From Deltaproteobacteria bacterium (GTDB taxonomy: Bacteria > Desulfobacterota > Desulfarculia > Adiutricales > Adiutricaceae): a stretch of DNA of 33,773 nt. Position numbers and translations under genes: made by a program. Below are positions 32,976 through 33,773 of the stretch, one piece after another. A model generated the notes under the pieces. The model was not told the origin of the DNA and made no database searches. It was given only the letters and a program-made list of their open reading frames with translations. How positions within the stretch are numbered: position 1 is the first letter of the stretch; every line of letters begins with the position of its first letter. Location of the stretch: assembly GCA_031265205.1 (NCBI GenBank), contig JAISCZ010000003.1, positions 1-33,773 of the forward strand, read 5' to 3'.

Positions 32976-33773
32976 TTAGGAGGGATCGTTTAAGCGCCCC
33001 ATGAAAAGGACGCTTTGGGTCTGATTGTCCTTAATCAGAAAGAGGAAGGGGCGATTGACCAAGACGAGCGGCGGCTTAGGCTCGGGAGGCCCGGCCATGG
33101 CGATGAGCCCGCCGCTCCCCGTGGCGGCCGCGGCTTCCGCGCCCTCCTCTTCCACCTGGATAAAGGCCTTCTGTATCACGTCCGTGATCTTCAGATTCGC
33201 CGCTTCGGCGATCCCGCCAAAATCGGCCGCGTCGCCAAAGGGAAGTTCCATGCCCAGCTCGCGCAGGGGTCCGACCAGGGAGGGCGATTCCCAGGTAATT
33301 TTAAATTTAGGCAAGCCCAAAACCAGTCTTTGGGGCTTCAAGCCCTGGCGCCAGGATTCCCAAAGCGCTTGGTCGAGCTTTTTTTCCAGGGACTTCAAGG
33401 CCCCCGGCGCGTCCTTGGGGAGAATGAGCGCTAAGGAAAAAGCTCTCTCCTCGCCGTAAAAAAGCTCGACTATTTGCGCGCCTTTCGCTTGGAAATAGTT
33501 AAAGCTTGAGGACTTCCACATAAAGGGAACTTTGACGCCCGGGCTCCTGGGGACGGGATAGAACAGATCGTCCTTGGTCGCTTCCGGGTTAAAGGGGTTA
33601 TTCCACTTTCCCTTAAAATAGACGGCGTTGACCAAAACCAGAAGGGTATCCGGTCTCACGGAGCGGATAAGATCGTTAATTTTATCCTGGGTCTGGCCGC
33701 TCACCCACTCGTTGACGCTGTCCTTGGCGCCCACCGGGTCCCCGCGAAAATCCACCTGAAAACAGCTCGCGCG
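32976..33773 (-). CDS. Serpin-family protease inhibitor, N-terminus beyond window
   Basis: The C-terminal about 265 residues of a serpin; the frame is open through the window edge, so the start is not seen. Landmarks: INDLIRSVRPDTLLVLVNAV YFKGKWNNPF (strand 3A region), KVPFMWKSSSFNYF, a shutter-side ELPFGDAADFGGIAE, then DVIQKAFIQVEEEGAEAAAA TGSGG (hinge and reactive loop) and FLFLIKDNQTQSVLFMGRLN. The hinge EEGAEAAAAT has the small residues required for loop insertion, so inhibition is likely. Counting from the hinge, P1 falls near the LIAMA segment, suggesting an elastase- or chymotrypsin-like target. A signal peptide cannot be judged. Confidence 0.9.
   Translation of the reverse strand, partial: RASCFQVDFRGDPVGAKDSVNEWVSGQTQDKINDLIRSVRPDTLLVLVNAVYFKGKWNNPFNPEATKDDLFYPVPRSPGVKVPFMWKSSSFNYFQAKGAQIVELFYGEERAFSLALILPKDAPGALKSLEKKLDQALWESWRQGLKPQRLVLGLPKFKITWESPSLVGPLRELGMELPFGDAADFGGIAEAANLKITDVIQKAFIQVEEEGAEAAAATGSGGLIAMAGPPEPKPPLVLVNRPFLFLIKDNQTQSVLFMGRLNDPS

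Overview
The window is GC-rich bacterial DNA with unusually low coding density. I recognise about 20 real genes covering a little over half of the 33.8 kb. Long GC-rich, AT-rich or repeat-filled stretches and several broken genes lie between them. Gene content (a DUF4198/NikL/CbiM nickel-cobalt module like those of sulfate-reducing deltaproteobacteria, TonB receptors, a ZrgA-type zinc system) suggests a Gram-negative, probably deltaproteobacterial (Desulfobacterota-like) anaerobe. The decayed genes, insertion-sequence scars and a serpin fit a host-associated lineage under genome erosion. Taxonomy and lifestyle are inference.

Layout. 1-1432: frameshifted end of a Fis-type regulator, then no gene. 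1433-1891: NimA/pyridoxamine-oxidase-like flavoprotein. 1936-2098: CTTAAG-centred tandem repeat. 2334-6372 (minus): a five-gene zinc operon, His-rich ZrgA-like protein, ABC ATPase, ABC permease, DUF3299 protein and a Zur-type repressor. It is driven by a consensus promoter overlapped by a palindromic putative Zur box. 6480-8740: scars of mobile DNA and one small AT-rich gene. 8741-16199 (minus): three tandem paralogous TonB-dependent receptors. Two have the same palindrome upstream, one of them inside a promoter almost superimposable on that of the zinc operon. The first half of the window therefore reads as a zinc-starvation regulon spanning outer membrane, periplasm, inner membrane and its own regulator.

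17739-18596: pirin. 18917-20959 (minus): a toxin-antitoxin-like operon (HTH-ImmA/IrrE protein plus PIN protein). A possible third small gene is split by a 141-bp miniature transposable element with terminal inverted repeats and a 5-bp target duplication. Its ends match degenerate sequences elsewhere in the window. 21658-23979 (plus): promoter, a leader with mutually exclusive hairpins and terminator-like structures, then nikK/nikL/cbiM-like genes without the partner CbiQ and CbiO subunits.

24589-28646: the C-terminal remnant of the redox repressor Rex, an intact adhE (bifunctional aldehyde/alcohol dehydrogenase) with different codon habits, and an AlpA-like remnant. This looks like a decayed imported block that kept adhE but lost its likely regulator. 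29172-33773 (minus): a broken unknown gene, a CpdA-like metallophosphoesterase, two tandem secreted formylglycine-generating-enzyme-fold proteins with a palindrome upstream, and a serpin with an inhibitory-type hinge that runs off the window end. I saw no CRISPR array, rRNA or complete tRNA.
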